A stretch of DNA of 64,000 nt, from the NCBI GenBank assembly GCA_020186115.1, contig WSYJ01000060.1, forward strand, positions 248,001 through 312,000, read 5' to 3'. How positions within the stretch are numbered: the stretch's first letter is position 1; the number at the start of each line of letters is the position of its first letter. The notes beneath the pieces are model-generated. The model had not been told where the DNA came from. It saw only the letters and a program-made list of their open reading frames with translations, and searched no databases. The stretch comes from Histomonas meleagridis. Its lineage: Eukaryota; Parabasalia; Tritrichomonadida; Dientamoebidae. Of this stretch, positions 12,301-20,356 are shown piece by piece. The position numbers and the translations under genes were made by a program.

Positions 12301-13160
12301 CTTCTGACGCTTTATGTTCTTTAGCTAAAAAGGTATCAAAGCCTTATTTAATAGTACGTTGTTTATTACAAATTGTTAAAACTCAACTACAAAACGTTTC
12401 TTCAACAGTATTAAACGCTATAATTAAAATAGTTAAAACAATTAAATTGGACGATGAAGAAACAAATGAAATTATCAAAAACGTTTTGCCTTTATTAAAG
12501 AATCCAAAAATTCCAATTAGAGAATTAACCGCTCAAGTAATAGCAACTTCACTCCTTTCTTCACAACCGTCAAAATTGGCAGCAACCGTCACCGATACCA
12601 ACATCCTTAAGATGAATGATGAAGAATTACCTACAACTTTGATTATATTTAATGAGATCCTTAAATCTGGTACACAAGAAGTTACTAAGACATTATTGCC
12701 TTATGTACTTGACTTGTTACCAATGATTACATCAAGTAATAATCAACGAGTAATGAATTATATTCCAAAGATTTGCGTTTCATTGATGTTATGTGATCCT
12801 GAAAATTTGATTCCGAAATTGTTACATTATATAATTGAAATATTCGAAAAAGATGAAACAGAACAACAAGTGATAGCTTGTCAAGAAATGCATCGATTCA
12901 TACAAGTTAAAGTAGTGAAGAAAGAAGATAAAACACAAATATTAAACACTTTAACAAACGCATTCATGTTCAAGGCGCCTGCAGTACAATCTGCAGCCGC
13001 TAAAACAATATTCGACTGCTTCCATTTGGATGAACTCGATGAGAACCAACTCAAAGCACTCGCAGCAACTACTTCGACGCCAAGAGAAAGCTTGAGCGCA
13101 TTCAAGGAAATCATAGAGCTTGTGCAGGCCGACAGGGCAAACCAGAAGATAGTGAGGTAA
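6345..13160 (+). CDS. GCN1: GCN1 homologue, giant HEAT-repeat ribosome-associated activator of GCN2
   Basis: The frame is open from 6195, but the first 50 residues are low-complexity and Phe/Ile/Asn-rich. I take the ATG at 6345 (MTDPSYQNL...), giving about 2271 residues. The protein is HEAT repeats throughout. The part around 9600-10600 carries the eEF3/GCN1-type signature: VRVAGSKAIQSIIKNL, SWRIQHTAILLVDSVL, SDPSPNLRAIAASSLSSIV, then AERQGNAQAIASLI and VREGYVSLLGFLSHFFGEDF. In other eukaryotes GCN1 binds colliding ribosomes with GCN20 and activates the eIF2alpha kinase GCN2 through its RWD domain. The protein is about 400 residues shorter than in yeast, mostly at the N-terminus. Base composition changes sharply along the gene: a line count gives 14/60 G+C at 10021-10080 but 30/60 at 13081-13140. 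Confidence 0.88.
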   Translation: MTDPSYQNLTYDLITLNLPNSKQLVLLEEVKKVPSEQVQKLTDYIVTIWKKYPLHQEGLRILRILSSLNGFDKSKIVPIIFEILNIIDKSKKDHQFLSACRYASKILTVNDIPSKPTLPVFTVIRFMKINDESSLTKFAEEFAECLTKVTDLQLPSFHYAHAFSLYLPKDIYMKTVIPRFERQLLRGSASFLPVCTYTLPEIDLPVNEKSAAYTMLSEISSKGSNSQSLKLIQHCSKCFNTNELFSASLRLLTSANNIESKVALSSVISKFDSRKLTGDSLQEVYNRIKSEQNAEIQSNLILSLKNKADESFDFIKSIKITSANIDAVCDVLINSTKQNEIVEFLRPLFGLSPSSVARVILQKGFEKLSNEELSSVISQTKNISARFEALILDNQMDKCIEMISKSTIQYMPIALTFSPTVLKPFIYSMIYSEAVSNKVLIQFKHIVKNSKQNFDEITLAIFCPETTKPEIVPKLLELIPIRGKLAGDALSYAGFTKEQHEYVKNTFDKYFEDPLSEEDTLILLNNEQNEVFEKHSSAEKYNEIKEEILHPTAKSNLPQLKKQIEKVKVKTITNQQQIRQNLNQTKVKPIKDCVNLLISHYHNLKRPVTASLTTFTSDLIKLRENEIFYDIINECLLSSFNRVNAFRSIPKTILQILTTNNEDIDSNLLNYLIPSNKLTDVLLHLISSDLPALLNSEFRSKLCDTEAITSETNIEILLPIYLEHSNISDDILEFAIAMCVDISATRLKVAFEHLLDDNEMIRICSLNCIAVSNFDVPITSKLVCIFNICGVSNQMALDLMERINAPKLEPNEIINNYLELFNINSKDLALTRDIGISFGLMMEEHKELALRFLISLYKKNIEKTEVFNIPKQNNVRLAISYSFLQLKPMSTESIDFVSLVTLKDSIDTVRKNMTEVCEYYIKSYKKEDLSHLFNLFFDPLNLPPVSSIENNRLRICLCHLCNKILEIDPQFSDQFLDSLINYNIRSPDDDLREICAKYISKIAKKKSAEIPSMIEKLLLTRSSLNKPEKLQGFGYAYSALIHAQGVASLKKDVFNFTDELSNSKNENDRQIVCYIFAGLSYMFGAILEPSLPRILPVLLQSFGDKFESVRVAGSKAIQSIIKNLTHACVERVLPYALEKVENDDSWRIQHTAILLVDSVLNANPRNISKFVPNIVNSLSKAVKSAVSQVREAALLTMDRIKSSITNESVNEIFPFLINAISHPKTLEIALEKISHLNLTQKLDNSSLSLIIPIVINGCQSTNMNTKTNSYKILGNLPLISMDGALSQFADLLIKPLLDGVSDPSPNLRAIAASSLSSIVSCFDQDKYDEIINKLLNEMTQKKTFAERQGNAQAIASLIKTKGIDQLKQQLQQFVNLAEHGETLSVREGYVSLLGFLSHFFGEDFSDCYNITIDAVLNACADPNDQIRTVGLRSASLITKAFSKSNPQLILTPYFSCAMKENWRQRLCAVNFMKSFVYAIAGMTEADEKGIREIGEMLETLETQVSKDVLYPALLTLFILSADPVPTVSNEAQLVWRQIIPNTGQFLRGVMNILLERIHAFTCSEFEVVRTVGACAMALGVKRLKTKFLTECFKSIETQLQEDDIDCVHGAILCIHMLCDLLSQDDKMRACTILAPYLSSPYEQVRNEALQAFVEMRDSIGEQGAKEVSTNLVKYVFNKAEEQGDVCSLSGLLNIIGHHAMVELTRKILQRPVDDKRPEIAYNLTYASGSALDSIMPTFAERMISMSAHPSTEEEGLIALNIAKRVIDALDNTKKEIFASKLVENMRNQQPQNRRASILIASHLLEEECEKFNQIVSVLVRAIIYLLDDPLDDIQIEAIKSIKIVGEKFNVNDVPKLIKEICDTLESICSVSDVRAFDKPESFEALNLLIEAAFETSDQVAIESACTIIATVVPQLLESPIATRKLLARCVYQLQIFNDPNVQMKILKASRALFEKSASQRQMLVNSLPTAYIRLFRSGVLSIQTIASDALCSLAKKVSKPYLIVRCLLQIVKTQLQNVSSTVLNAIIKIVKTIKLDDEETNEIIKNVLPLLKNPKIPIRELTAQVIATSLLSSQPSKLAATVTDTNILKMNDEELPTTLIIFNEILKSGTQEVTKTLLPYVLDLLPMITSSNNQRVMNYIPKICVSLMLCDPENLIPKLLHYIIEIFEKDETEQQVIACQEMHRFIQVKVVKKEDKTQILNTLTNAFMFKAPAVQSAAAKTIFDCFHLDELDENQLKALAATTSTPRESLSAFKEIIELVQADRANQKIVR

Positions 13161-13676
13161 GTAAACAGCTCTGAATGAGTAACTTGTTTTTGTGATATGG
13201 ACAACGATTCGAATTATTTATAGTTTTAAAATTAATGAATTATTAATAATCTTTGAAATAATTATAGTTCTGAATAAGATTCATTTTGATTTTTTTGATT
13301 ATTCAACATCGCATTTAACTTATCGTGGTGATCATTGATTACTCCAATATTATTGATTAAAAATTTCCAAAAATATCCAGAAAAGATTTTCTAACGATAG
13401 AGTTGAATGAATGAAAAATCATAGTATTTAATTTCAAAAACCAGAAGCATTTGATGGTCAATTTATTCAACATTCCTTTCAAGAACCCTTATGCATAACG
13501 CAAACACTTACTATTATAAACTAATGCTCTCTAAACAAGATTTCTTTGACACTTAAAAATTTCTGTCAGAAAATATATATATTTTCTAAAATTAATGAAG
13601 AATTGATGATAAATGCTATATAAAATATTTTGAAAGAAAAATTCGATTTTCAAAAGGAATATATTTATTAATTTAT
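13161..13676. other. Intergenic between convergent genes
   Basis: 516 bp of AT-rich sequence between the 3' ends of GCN1 and the minus-strand ABC transporter. No open frame of note, RNA gene or clear repeat. Confidence 0.5.
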
Positions 13677-15464
13677 TTATTGTAATTGATATTTAGCGAG
13701 ATCTGCATAAATTCCTCCTTTCTTAAGGAGCTTTTCATGTGTTCCTGTTTCAACAATATGACCATCTTGGAAAACAAATATTTTATCTGCGTTAACAACA
13801 GTTGCAAGTCTATGTGCAACCATAATCGAAGTTTTTCCATGTCTAAATGTTTCAAGTGATTGTTGAACTAATTGTTCACTTTCTGTATCCAAAGCAGCAG
13901 TAGCTTCATCCAACAAAAGTATTGGAGTTGGTGATAAGATTGCTCTAGAGATACAAATCCTTTGTTTTTGCCCACCACTTAATGAAGTTTGTTTTACGAT
14001 TGTTTTATAATTTTCAGGGATATCCATAATAAAGTTATGTGCATTACCTGTTTTAGCTGCTTCTACAATTTCATTTTCATTTGCTTCAAGTTTACTATAT
14101 CTAATATTATCAGCAATACTCATTGAGAATAATACTGGTGATTGTGGAACAATTGAAATAGCTTTTCTTAAACTTCTGGGTGAAACAGTTGTAATATCTA
14201 TATCATCAACTAAAATTTCACCTTCATCAATATCATAAAATCTTTGTAATAATTGTAATGTTGTAGATTTACCACAACCTGATTCACCTACAAATGCAAC
14301 TGTTTTACCAGGTTCAATAACAAATGATAAATGTCGAACGGCCCATTTTTCACATCCTTTATAACGGAATCCTACATTACGGAATTCGACTTTTCCTTTA
14401 ACATTTGTAAGTTCTTTACCTTCATCTGGTTTAATACTTGGTTCTCTATCGATAATAGCAGATATGTTTCGCGCCGAACTTTTAGCTGTTCGTAAATCTT
14501 CTGTAACACTAAGCATTGTACGAATACCGACTGCACATAATATAATGCCATTAGCTACAACACATATATCAAATAAACTTTTTTGATCATCTTCTGGATG
14601 AATCATAATTTTCATTAAATACCATATTAATGTAAGTCCTAAAGCACCAAGAATACCAAGTGCTAAACCTAATGTTGCCCCTCGAACAATAGAAACCTTA
14701 TTAAGAATTTTTTGTTCTGCATATAAATCAGATGCAAAACTTTCTGCTTCAAAATTTTCTTGATCAAATGATTTAACTGTTCGGAATTCAGTTACGACAG
14801 CAATTGCTTTTTCGACTGATTCAGTTCCTGCTGCTTTATATTGTTCCCATATTTTATCAGACCATTTATCACCACCCCATAATTCAAATGCTAAAACAAT
14901 TGGAAACGCTATAAACATTAATGTGATTTTCCAATCAAAAACAAATGCTAAAATTAATGTACCTAATGAAAGTGCTATTGCAGCAATAGTTCCATAGATT
15001 TGATCAACATAAACATCTTTTATATAACTTACACCTTCTGATATACGTGAAACCATTGCTCCATATGAATGTGTATCAAAATATGAAATATCTGCATTTA
15101 ATAATGCTGAATAAAGTTTCTTTCGAATGTCTAATAAAAACATTGGTGCTACAACGCCTTGAATTGCTGTACTTGCTGTTTGAATAAAAATACATATTGC
15201 ACTAATCCATGCTGCTTCTTTTATGAATTCAATTGATGAATCTAAAAATCCAACAACTGCTCCAAATAGTTCTGTTCCTTTCTTTAATGGAAAGATAAAT
15301 AGTAAAGGCGTTAAACCTGCAATAAAAACTACTATAAATGAAATTATTAGAAAATGCTTATGATCAAAATATGCTAGAATTCGTCTATATTCCCTTCCCT
15401 TTACTAGTTGCCCTTGATCTGCGGCTTCAATTTCATCATTAAAAGCTGTTCCAAAGATAGGCAT
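13677..15464 (-). CDS. Half-size ABC transporter (ABCB/MDR-like), minus-strand partner
   Basis: About 595 residues from the ATG at 15464. The frame extends upstream to 15521 without an ATG. An N-terminal domain of about six membrane helices (residues 35-310) is followed by a nucleotide-binding domain with Walker A GESGCGKST, Q-loop (IVPQSPVLF), signature LSGGQKQR, Walker B ILLLDEATAALD and switch His (VAHRLAT). All catalytic residues look intact. Half transporters of this type work as dimers, exporting lipids, peptides or drugs. Trichomonads are known to carry half-size P-glycoproteins. The gene is head-to-head with another half transporter only 126 bp away, so a heterodimer is a reasonable inference. 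TCACATTTTTTC touches the ATG. Confidence 0.9.
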   Translation of the reverse strand: MPIFGTAFNDEIEAADQGQLVKGREYRRILAYFDHKHFLIISFIVVFIAGLTPLLFIFPLKKGTELFGAVVGFLDSSIEFIKEAAWISAICIFIQTASTAIQGVVAPMFLLDIRKKLYSALLNADISYFDTHSYGAMVSRISEGVSYIKDVYVDQIYGTIAAIALSLGTLILAFVFDWKITLMFIAFPIVLAFELWGGDKWSDKIWEQYKAAGTESVEKAIAVVTEFRTVKSFDQENFEAESFASDLYAEQKILNKVSIVRGATLGLALGILGALGLTLIWYLMKIMIHPEDDQKSLFDICVVANGIILCAVGIRTMLSVTEDLRTAKSSARNISAIIDREPSIKPDEGKELTNVKGKVEFRNVGFRYKGCEKWAVRHLSFVIEPGKTVAFVGESGCGKSTTLQLLQRFYDIDEGEILVDDIDITTVSPRSLRKAISIVPQSPVLFSMSIADNIRYSKLEANENEIVEAAKTGNAHNFIMDIPENYKTIVKQTSLSGGQKQRICISRAILSPTPILLLDEATAALDTESEQLVQQSLETFRHGKTSIMVAHRLATVVNADKIFVFQDGHIVETGTHEKLLKKGGIYADLAKYQLQ

Positions 15465-15590
15465 GAAAAAATGTGATGTACCAAATTTCGTTCGTACATT
15501 ATTGAAAATGTGATCGTACAAGCATAAAATTGTATGGTCCGATCACATTTTCAATGGTTTTATTATGTGTTTCATGGCACATCACTTAAT
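15465..15590. promoter_or_regulatory. Shared divergent promoter of the two ABC half transporters
   Basis: 126 bp separate the two ATGs. Each ATG is preceded by an ATCAC Initiator: TCACATTTTTTC on the minus strand (15476-15465) and TCACTTAAT on the plus strand (15582-15590). A perfect 16-bp inverted repeat, CGATCACATTTTCAAT, sits at 15501-15516 and 15540-15555 with a 23-bp spacer, so each gene sees the same motif at about the same distance. This is consistent with co-regulation, and the symmetry suggests a duplicated promoter half-site. Confidence 0.7.
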
Positions 15591-17588
15591 ATGAGCCTTA
15601 TAAGAAAAGCATCTAGTTATTCTTCATCAATAGTAGGTGACCCAGATAAGAGGATTACAAAAGACGAAAAAAATCATGCCAGAAAGAAATTATATGGAGT
15701 ATTATTTTCTGATTATTTAACATGGATCGCTTTAATTCCAGCATTAGCTATGGGAGTTATGCCAAATCTAATAATTTATCTCGCAACAGATGTACTTGAC
15801 TCCATTACTGAATGGCAATATTCAATCGTTCGATTTGAATTTTTCCCAGAATACTATAAAAGCATTTATGATCCAATGCCATTAATTGAAACACAAATCA
15901 AAAAAATGGCAATTGTTGTAGCAGCTATGGTTATTCTTCAATTTTTTATTACAATGCTTTGGACGCGTATTGGTTCAAGAGTTATTGTAAATATTAAAAC
16001 AACAATGTTCACAAATATGATGATGAGTGATGTTGTATTTTTTGATGTTAAACCAGTTGGTGAAATTCTTACATTGTTATCAGAAGATGCTGAATCAGTA
16101 GAACTAGCATTTGGTAAAGTAAAAGGAGTACAAGCAACAGCATTTTCACAAGGTATTGTAGGTTTAATATTTGCATTTGTTAAAGGATGGGATATTGCTT
16201 TAATAGCATTAATTTGTGTTCCACTTATAGCAATACTTTTAGGCATTATAATTCCAAGTATTATTAGGAATTCAGATAAAAAATTCCAATATACATCGAA
16301 ATCTATAACAATTGCAGAAGAAACATTAGCAGCAGTTAGAACAGTACGTATTTTTAATCGTGAAGATTATGAAATAGGAAGATTTTCTGATTCAACAAAA
16401 TCAGCTGCAAAACATGATACAAGAATTGGTAATATTCTTACAGTATTTCTATTCTTTGTTTTATGCTTTGTTGTAGCGAACGTTTTATGCGATTTTTATT
16501 ATGGTGCTATCAAAGTTGATAACAAAGATTTATCACTTGGTGAACTTTTATCTGTTTTTATTTATACTGTAATTGGTGCGTTATCAATTATCTCTATTCA
16601 AGGTACAATGCAAGGTGAACAAAAAGCTATTGCATCAGGCACACGTATTATGAAAGTTATAGATTATCAACCCGCAATTGAATTCGAAGGTGGAAGAACA
16701 ATTGATAACTTTAAAGGAAAAATTGAATTTCGTAATGTATCATTTAAATATCCTACACGTGATGCTTATGTATTACGAAATGTTTCATTTGTTATTGAAC
16801 CTAATCAAGCAGGCGCATTAGTAGGACATTCTGGTTCAGGTAAATCTACATGTGTACAATTACTTGAACGATTTTATGATGCAACAGAAGGTCAAATTTT
16901 ACTTGATGGTCATGATATTAAAACACTTGATCAACATTGGTTACATAAACAAATGGCATTAGTTTCACAAGAACCAATTTTATTCAGAACTACAATAGCT
17001 AATAATTTAAGATATGGTGCAAAAAATGCAACTCAAAAAGAACTTGATAAAGCTATAGAAGTTGCTAATGCATCAAAAATTTTATCTAAACTTGAAAAAG
17101 GTTATGATACATTAGCAGGCGATAAAGGTACTTCTTTATCTGGTGGTCAAAGACAAAGAATTGCTATTGCTAGAGCCGTCTTAATGAAACCAAGAATTTT
17201 AATATGTGATGAAGCTACATCTGCTTTAGATGCACAAAGTGAAAAGAAAGTACAAGTTGCATTAGATAAAGTAATGAAAGGATGTACTTCTGTAATTGTT
17301 GCACATAGACTTTCTACAATTAGAAATGCTGATATTATTTATGTGTTTGATGCTGGTGAAATTAGAGAATTTGGTACACATGATGAATTGGTGAAGAAAC
17401 ATGGAGCTTATTATAATTTAGTAAAGAGACAGTTGACAAAAGATACAACTAAAAAAGATAATAAGAAAAACAAACCAAAGAAAGAAGTAAAACAAACGAT
17501 ACCAAAGAAAGAAAAGAAACAAAAGAAAATTATAAGAAAAGAATCATCTTCAAGTAGTTCAGAATCATCATTATCTTCAATAGAGTAA
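15591..17588 (+). CDS. Half-size ABC transporter (ABCB/MDR-like), plus-strand partner
   Basis: About 665 residues from the ATG at 15591. An upstream in-frame ATG at 15534 would add 19 residues, but it lies before the Initiator-like TCACTTAAT. Membrane domain about residues 40-335, then a nucleotide-binding domain with Walker A GHSGSGKST, Q-loop (LVSQEPILF), signature LSGGQRQR, Walker B ILICDEATSALD and switch His (VAHRLST). It differs from its neighbour in carrying a long basic C-terminal tail (repeated K/P-rich KKPKKE-like runs) ending in about 20 mostly Ser/Glu residues, a possible phosphorylation or sorting tail. It is likely a dimer partner of the divergent gene, although homodimers cannot be excluded. 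Confidence 0.9.
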   Translation: MSLIRKASSYSSSIVGDPDKRITKDEKNHARKKLYGVLFSDYLTWIALIPALAMGVMPNLIIYLATDVLDSITEWQYSIVRFEFFPEYYKSIYDPMPLIETQIKKMAIVVAAMVILQFFITMLWTRIGSRVIVNIKTTMFTNMMMSDVVFFDVKPVGEILTLLSEDAESVELAFGKVKGVQATAFSQGIVGLIFAFVKGWDIALIALICVPLIAILLGIIIPSIIRNSDKKFQYTSKSITIAEETLAAVRTVRIFNREDYEIGRFSDSTKSAAKHDTRIGNILTVFLFFVLCFVVANVLCDFYYGAIKVDNKDLSLGELLSVFIYTVIGALSIISIQGTMQGEQKAIASGTRIMKVIDYQPAIEFEGGRTIDNFKGKIEFRNVSFKYPTRDAYVLRNVSFVIEPNQAGALVGHSGSGKSTCVQLLERFYDATEGQILLDGHDIKTLDQHWLHKQMALVSQEPILFRTTIANNLRYGAKNATQKELDKAIEVANASKILSKLEKGYDTLAGDKGTSLSGGQRQRIAIARAVLMKPRILICDEATSALDAQSEKKVQVALDKVMKGCTSVIVAHRLSTIRNADIIYVFDAGEIREFGTHDELVKKHGAYYNLVKRQLTKDTTKKDNKKNKPKKEVKQTIPKKEKKQKKIIRKESSSSSSESSLSSIE

Positions 17589-17686
17589 ATTAATTTAAAT
17601 TTATAAATAAATTAATTGTTTTTTTTCTTTAGAAAGTTGCTGTTGTGACATGTGATGTGGAAATTGAACGTTAGGTGCCTTTTCGA

Positions 17687-19702
17687 ATGGATTTTGAAAC
17701 TGATCCACATGATTGGTATCCAAGCGAAACGTCAAAAATTCATCTCGATTTTAGCGATCTCAGTTTTAAGAAAGATTCAATTTTATATGCAATTCAAACT
17801 TATAAAGTTTTAATTTTAAATAGTTCAACTTTTTCCAGTAAGACATATTATATTCCACAAATTTTAATATCATCAGGTTTTGTTGAAAATGGGTGGCATA
17901 TAGGCCTTCTTTTTTCGTCCAGAAATTCTGCAGTCTCAAAATCCAAATTAATATTACAATTATTTGGTGCTAATACAGTTGGCTTATCTTTAGACTGGTG
18001 TGAAAATATTGTTAACAATTCACTTATTAAAATACTAACACCAGAATCACTTTTAACAGATTTCAAACGATCCCCATTACTTGATTCTTCAACTACTGGT
18101 TATTCTGCCATATTCATCGATAACTTTTCGTCAACAGATCTTAAACTACAACTTTGTTTATCCCTTTTACACAAAGTCGCCAAAACGCGGCCATCATTTC
18201 GACTTATCATTGGAACTGTCTATAATGAATCAGTTTCAGAACTCCTCAGGTTCTTCAATGGCGAGGATTCCACTGATGAATTCCGTGGCTTTTCACCATT
18301 GAATCTTCCACTTGCTAATGTTTTACATTTGGAAGAAATAAGTGGGGAAAACATCATAATAAAACATCTTCCAGTTACACCTGATGATGCAGTTGAGCGA
18401 AGTATGTTATTTCTCGAGCAACTTCATGAAACTTCAGGTCCTGGTAACATATTAATTTTTTTACCATCATTTATGGACTGTATTAATTACAGCACAGAAT
18501 TAAGCGAAAAGAAAATACCGAATCTTGTTATAGTCGCAGGAGGTAATGTCACTATATCATCAAATGAACTTAAACGTTATGTTTTTTTTGCGTCATCTGT
18601 ATGTCAATTAGATCGATCATATCGTAACATTAAATATGTAATTGATTGTGGATTAACACAACGCATAGAATTCGATATACAAAAACAATGGACATATTAT
18701 AAATGTTCAAGAATTACAAAGAAAGAAGCTGATGTCCGTGCAGCTATAGCCGGGTTTTATCCAAATGGCCGCGGAATTGTATATCGAATGTTTCCACCGA
18801 ATTGTTTTAACGAGGAAATCGATCAAGGAATGATTCAACAATTTCATAAGATTTCATTACCTCTTTTAGCATTAGGAATTAAGGATTTTAAGGCATTTAA
18901 TTTTTATTATAAACCTTCATTACCACTTTTATCATATCATTTATTACAACTTAATTATTATGGAATATTATCGAATGATGGTGAATTAACACCAACTATC
19001 GGCGAGCCTATTTTGCATTTTTTTGGTTTGCCTTTATGTTTAGCCCGCTTTTTAATTGCTTCTTTCGAAAATGGTGTCACTGAAGATGCGCTTTCGATTA
19101 TAGTTATGATGACTTTGGATATGAAATTCGATTTCGGATCTTCTCGTGTTCGCGAAGGTGATCTATTGTCTTTACATAATTATTATCAACGTTTTATCCA
19201 TTTCGATTCGCCTGAACTGAAACAAAAAATTCAATATGTAAAACGTTTGAAGTTTTTATTACGTACGAAATGTGAAGAGCTTGGAAAAGTTTGTCATACA
19301 AAACAAACGGAAAAATTAATTAAAGCGATTGTTGAAGGATTCTTTCCGAATGCCGCTGTGTTTAATATACAAAGACAAGCTTATATACATTTGGTCACGA
19401 ATGAAATTCTTTATATACATCCGAATTCTGTCCTAAAAGATTTGGATATGAGATTGCACGTGCATTACGTCGTGTTCGGCTCAATCGAATATACGGATAA
19501 GCCGTACATGAAACATATCACTGTTGTGGATGACCCTTCTTTGTTGGTGGAAGTTGCGCCGAAGTTGTACACTGGAATACTCGGAAGTTTGCCTTCGGCG
19601 CATAGACAAAAGCCAATACATATTTTGGATGAGTCTGTTTTACCTTCGTCTCTTGTGAAGTTGGCACATACTACAAACTATTATACTATGAAAAGAAAGT
19701 AA
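17687..19702 (+). CDS. DHX35-like DEAH helicase paralogue with degenerate catalytic motifs
   Basis: 671 residues from the first ATG at 17687. The fold order of a DEAH-box helicase is recognisable: a motif I region followed by IPQIL, motif Ib (LTPESLLTDF), the RecA2 domain, the motif VI region, winged-helix/HA2, and a C-terminal OB-fold with GFFPNAA and LYIHPNSVL followed by YVVFGSIEYTDKPYMKHIT, the last matching DHX35-type proteins well. The catalytic residues are missing. GxxGxGKT is replaced by NSSTFSSKT, DEAH by IDNF, and the motif VI QRxGRAGR is read as VRAAIAGF. It therefore should not hydrolyse ATP in the usual way and may be a structural spliceosome factor. G+C rises at the 3' end. It is not a pseudogene, since the frame is intact and the C-terminal domain is conserved. 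Confidence 0.75.
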   Translation: MDFETDPHDWYPSETSKIHLDFSDLSFKKDSILYAIQTYKVLILNSSTFSSKTYYIPQILISSGFVENGWHIGLLFSSRNSAVSKSKLILQLFGANTVGLSLDWCENIVNNSLIKILTPESLLTDFKRSPLLDSSTTGYSAIFIDNFSSTDLKLQLCLSLLHKVAKTRPSFRLIIGTVYNESVSELLRFFNGEDSTDEFRGFSPLNLPLANVLHLEEISGENIIIKHLPVTPDDAVERSMLFLEQLHETSGPGNILIFLPSFMDCINYSTELSEKKIPNLVIVAGGNVTISSNELKRYVFFASSVCQLDRSYRNIKYVIDCGLTQRIEFDIQKQWTYYKCSRITKKEADVRAAIAGFYPNGRGIVYRMFPPNCFNEEIDQGMIQQFHKISLPLLALGIKDFKAFNFYYKPSLPLLSYHLLQLNYYGILSNDGELTPTIGEPILHFFGLPLCLARFLIASFENGVTEDALSIIVMMTLDMKFDFGSSRVREGDLLSLHNYYQRFIHFDSPELKQKIQYVKRLKFLLRTKCEELGKVCHTKQTEKLIKAIVEGFFPNAAVFNIQRQAYIHLVTNEILYIHPNSVLKDLDMRLHVHYVVFGSIEYTDKPYMKHITVVDDPSLLVEVAPKLYTGILGSLPSAHRQKPIHILDESVLPSSLVKLAHTTNYYTMKRK

Positions 19703-20356
19703 TAGAAATTATGTTTGAAAATAAAAATTTAATTCTGAAGTTGTTTAGTGTGAAATTAAATGAAAATTTGTATAAAATTTTATACAAAGGCTAAAAATTA
19801 TTAGGAATAATTTTCATGAATATATAACTAATTTGTAATTTTATCATTTTTGGTTTAAGAAGAATTGGAAATACTTTTATAATGGGAGTTATAAAAAAAT
19901 CAACTCAATGATTTGAACTGAATCAGGGAAAATAGAAATAGAAAAATTACTTTTCAAAAAAGAAATTAATATTACACAAAAAATATTTATAATTTTATAT
20001 TAGTTTTAAGAAGTTATTTAAAACGGTATTAATGGCTGGTTATTAAAAATAAAAAAGATATTAATTTATTCATTTTAACAGTTGTTAATTTTGAATATTA
20101 ATAAAAACACTATAATTACTAATATAAAGTTTATAATAGGCTATTTTGAGTATGTGTTTGCACAAAAATAATGTTGATAAGATTTAGATAAAACATGCTT
20201 TTATTTCGTTGATTTCGTATTTCGATAAACTAAGCTCCTCTTGGTCAAAAAATCAATAAATTATTTATATTTACATGAATTCCTGTTTGCTTCGGCTTTT
20301 AATGAAAAGTGACATGTTTACAAAAAAGTTCTTATTTCAAAAATTTGCATTTCGAA
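19703..20356. other. Intergenic, very AT-rich
   Basis: About 650 bp before the first ankyrin gene. No coding frame. It lacks the 5'-flank repeat found before the other two ankyrin copies. Confidence 0.45.

Noticed and set aside
13673-13855. Short minus-strand frame at the end of the ABC transporter
   Set aside because: It overlaps the nucleotide-binding domain in another frame and has no independent support.
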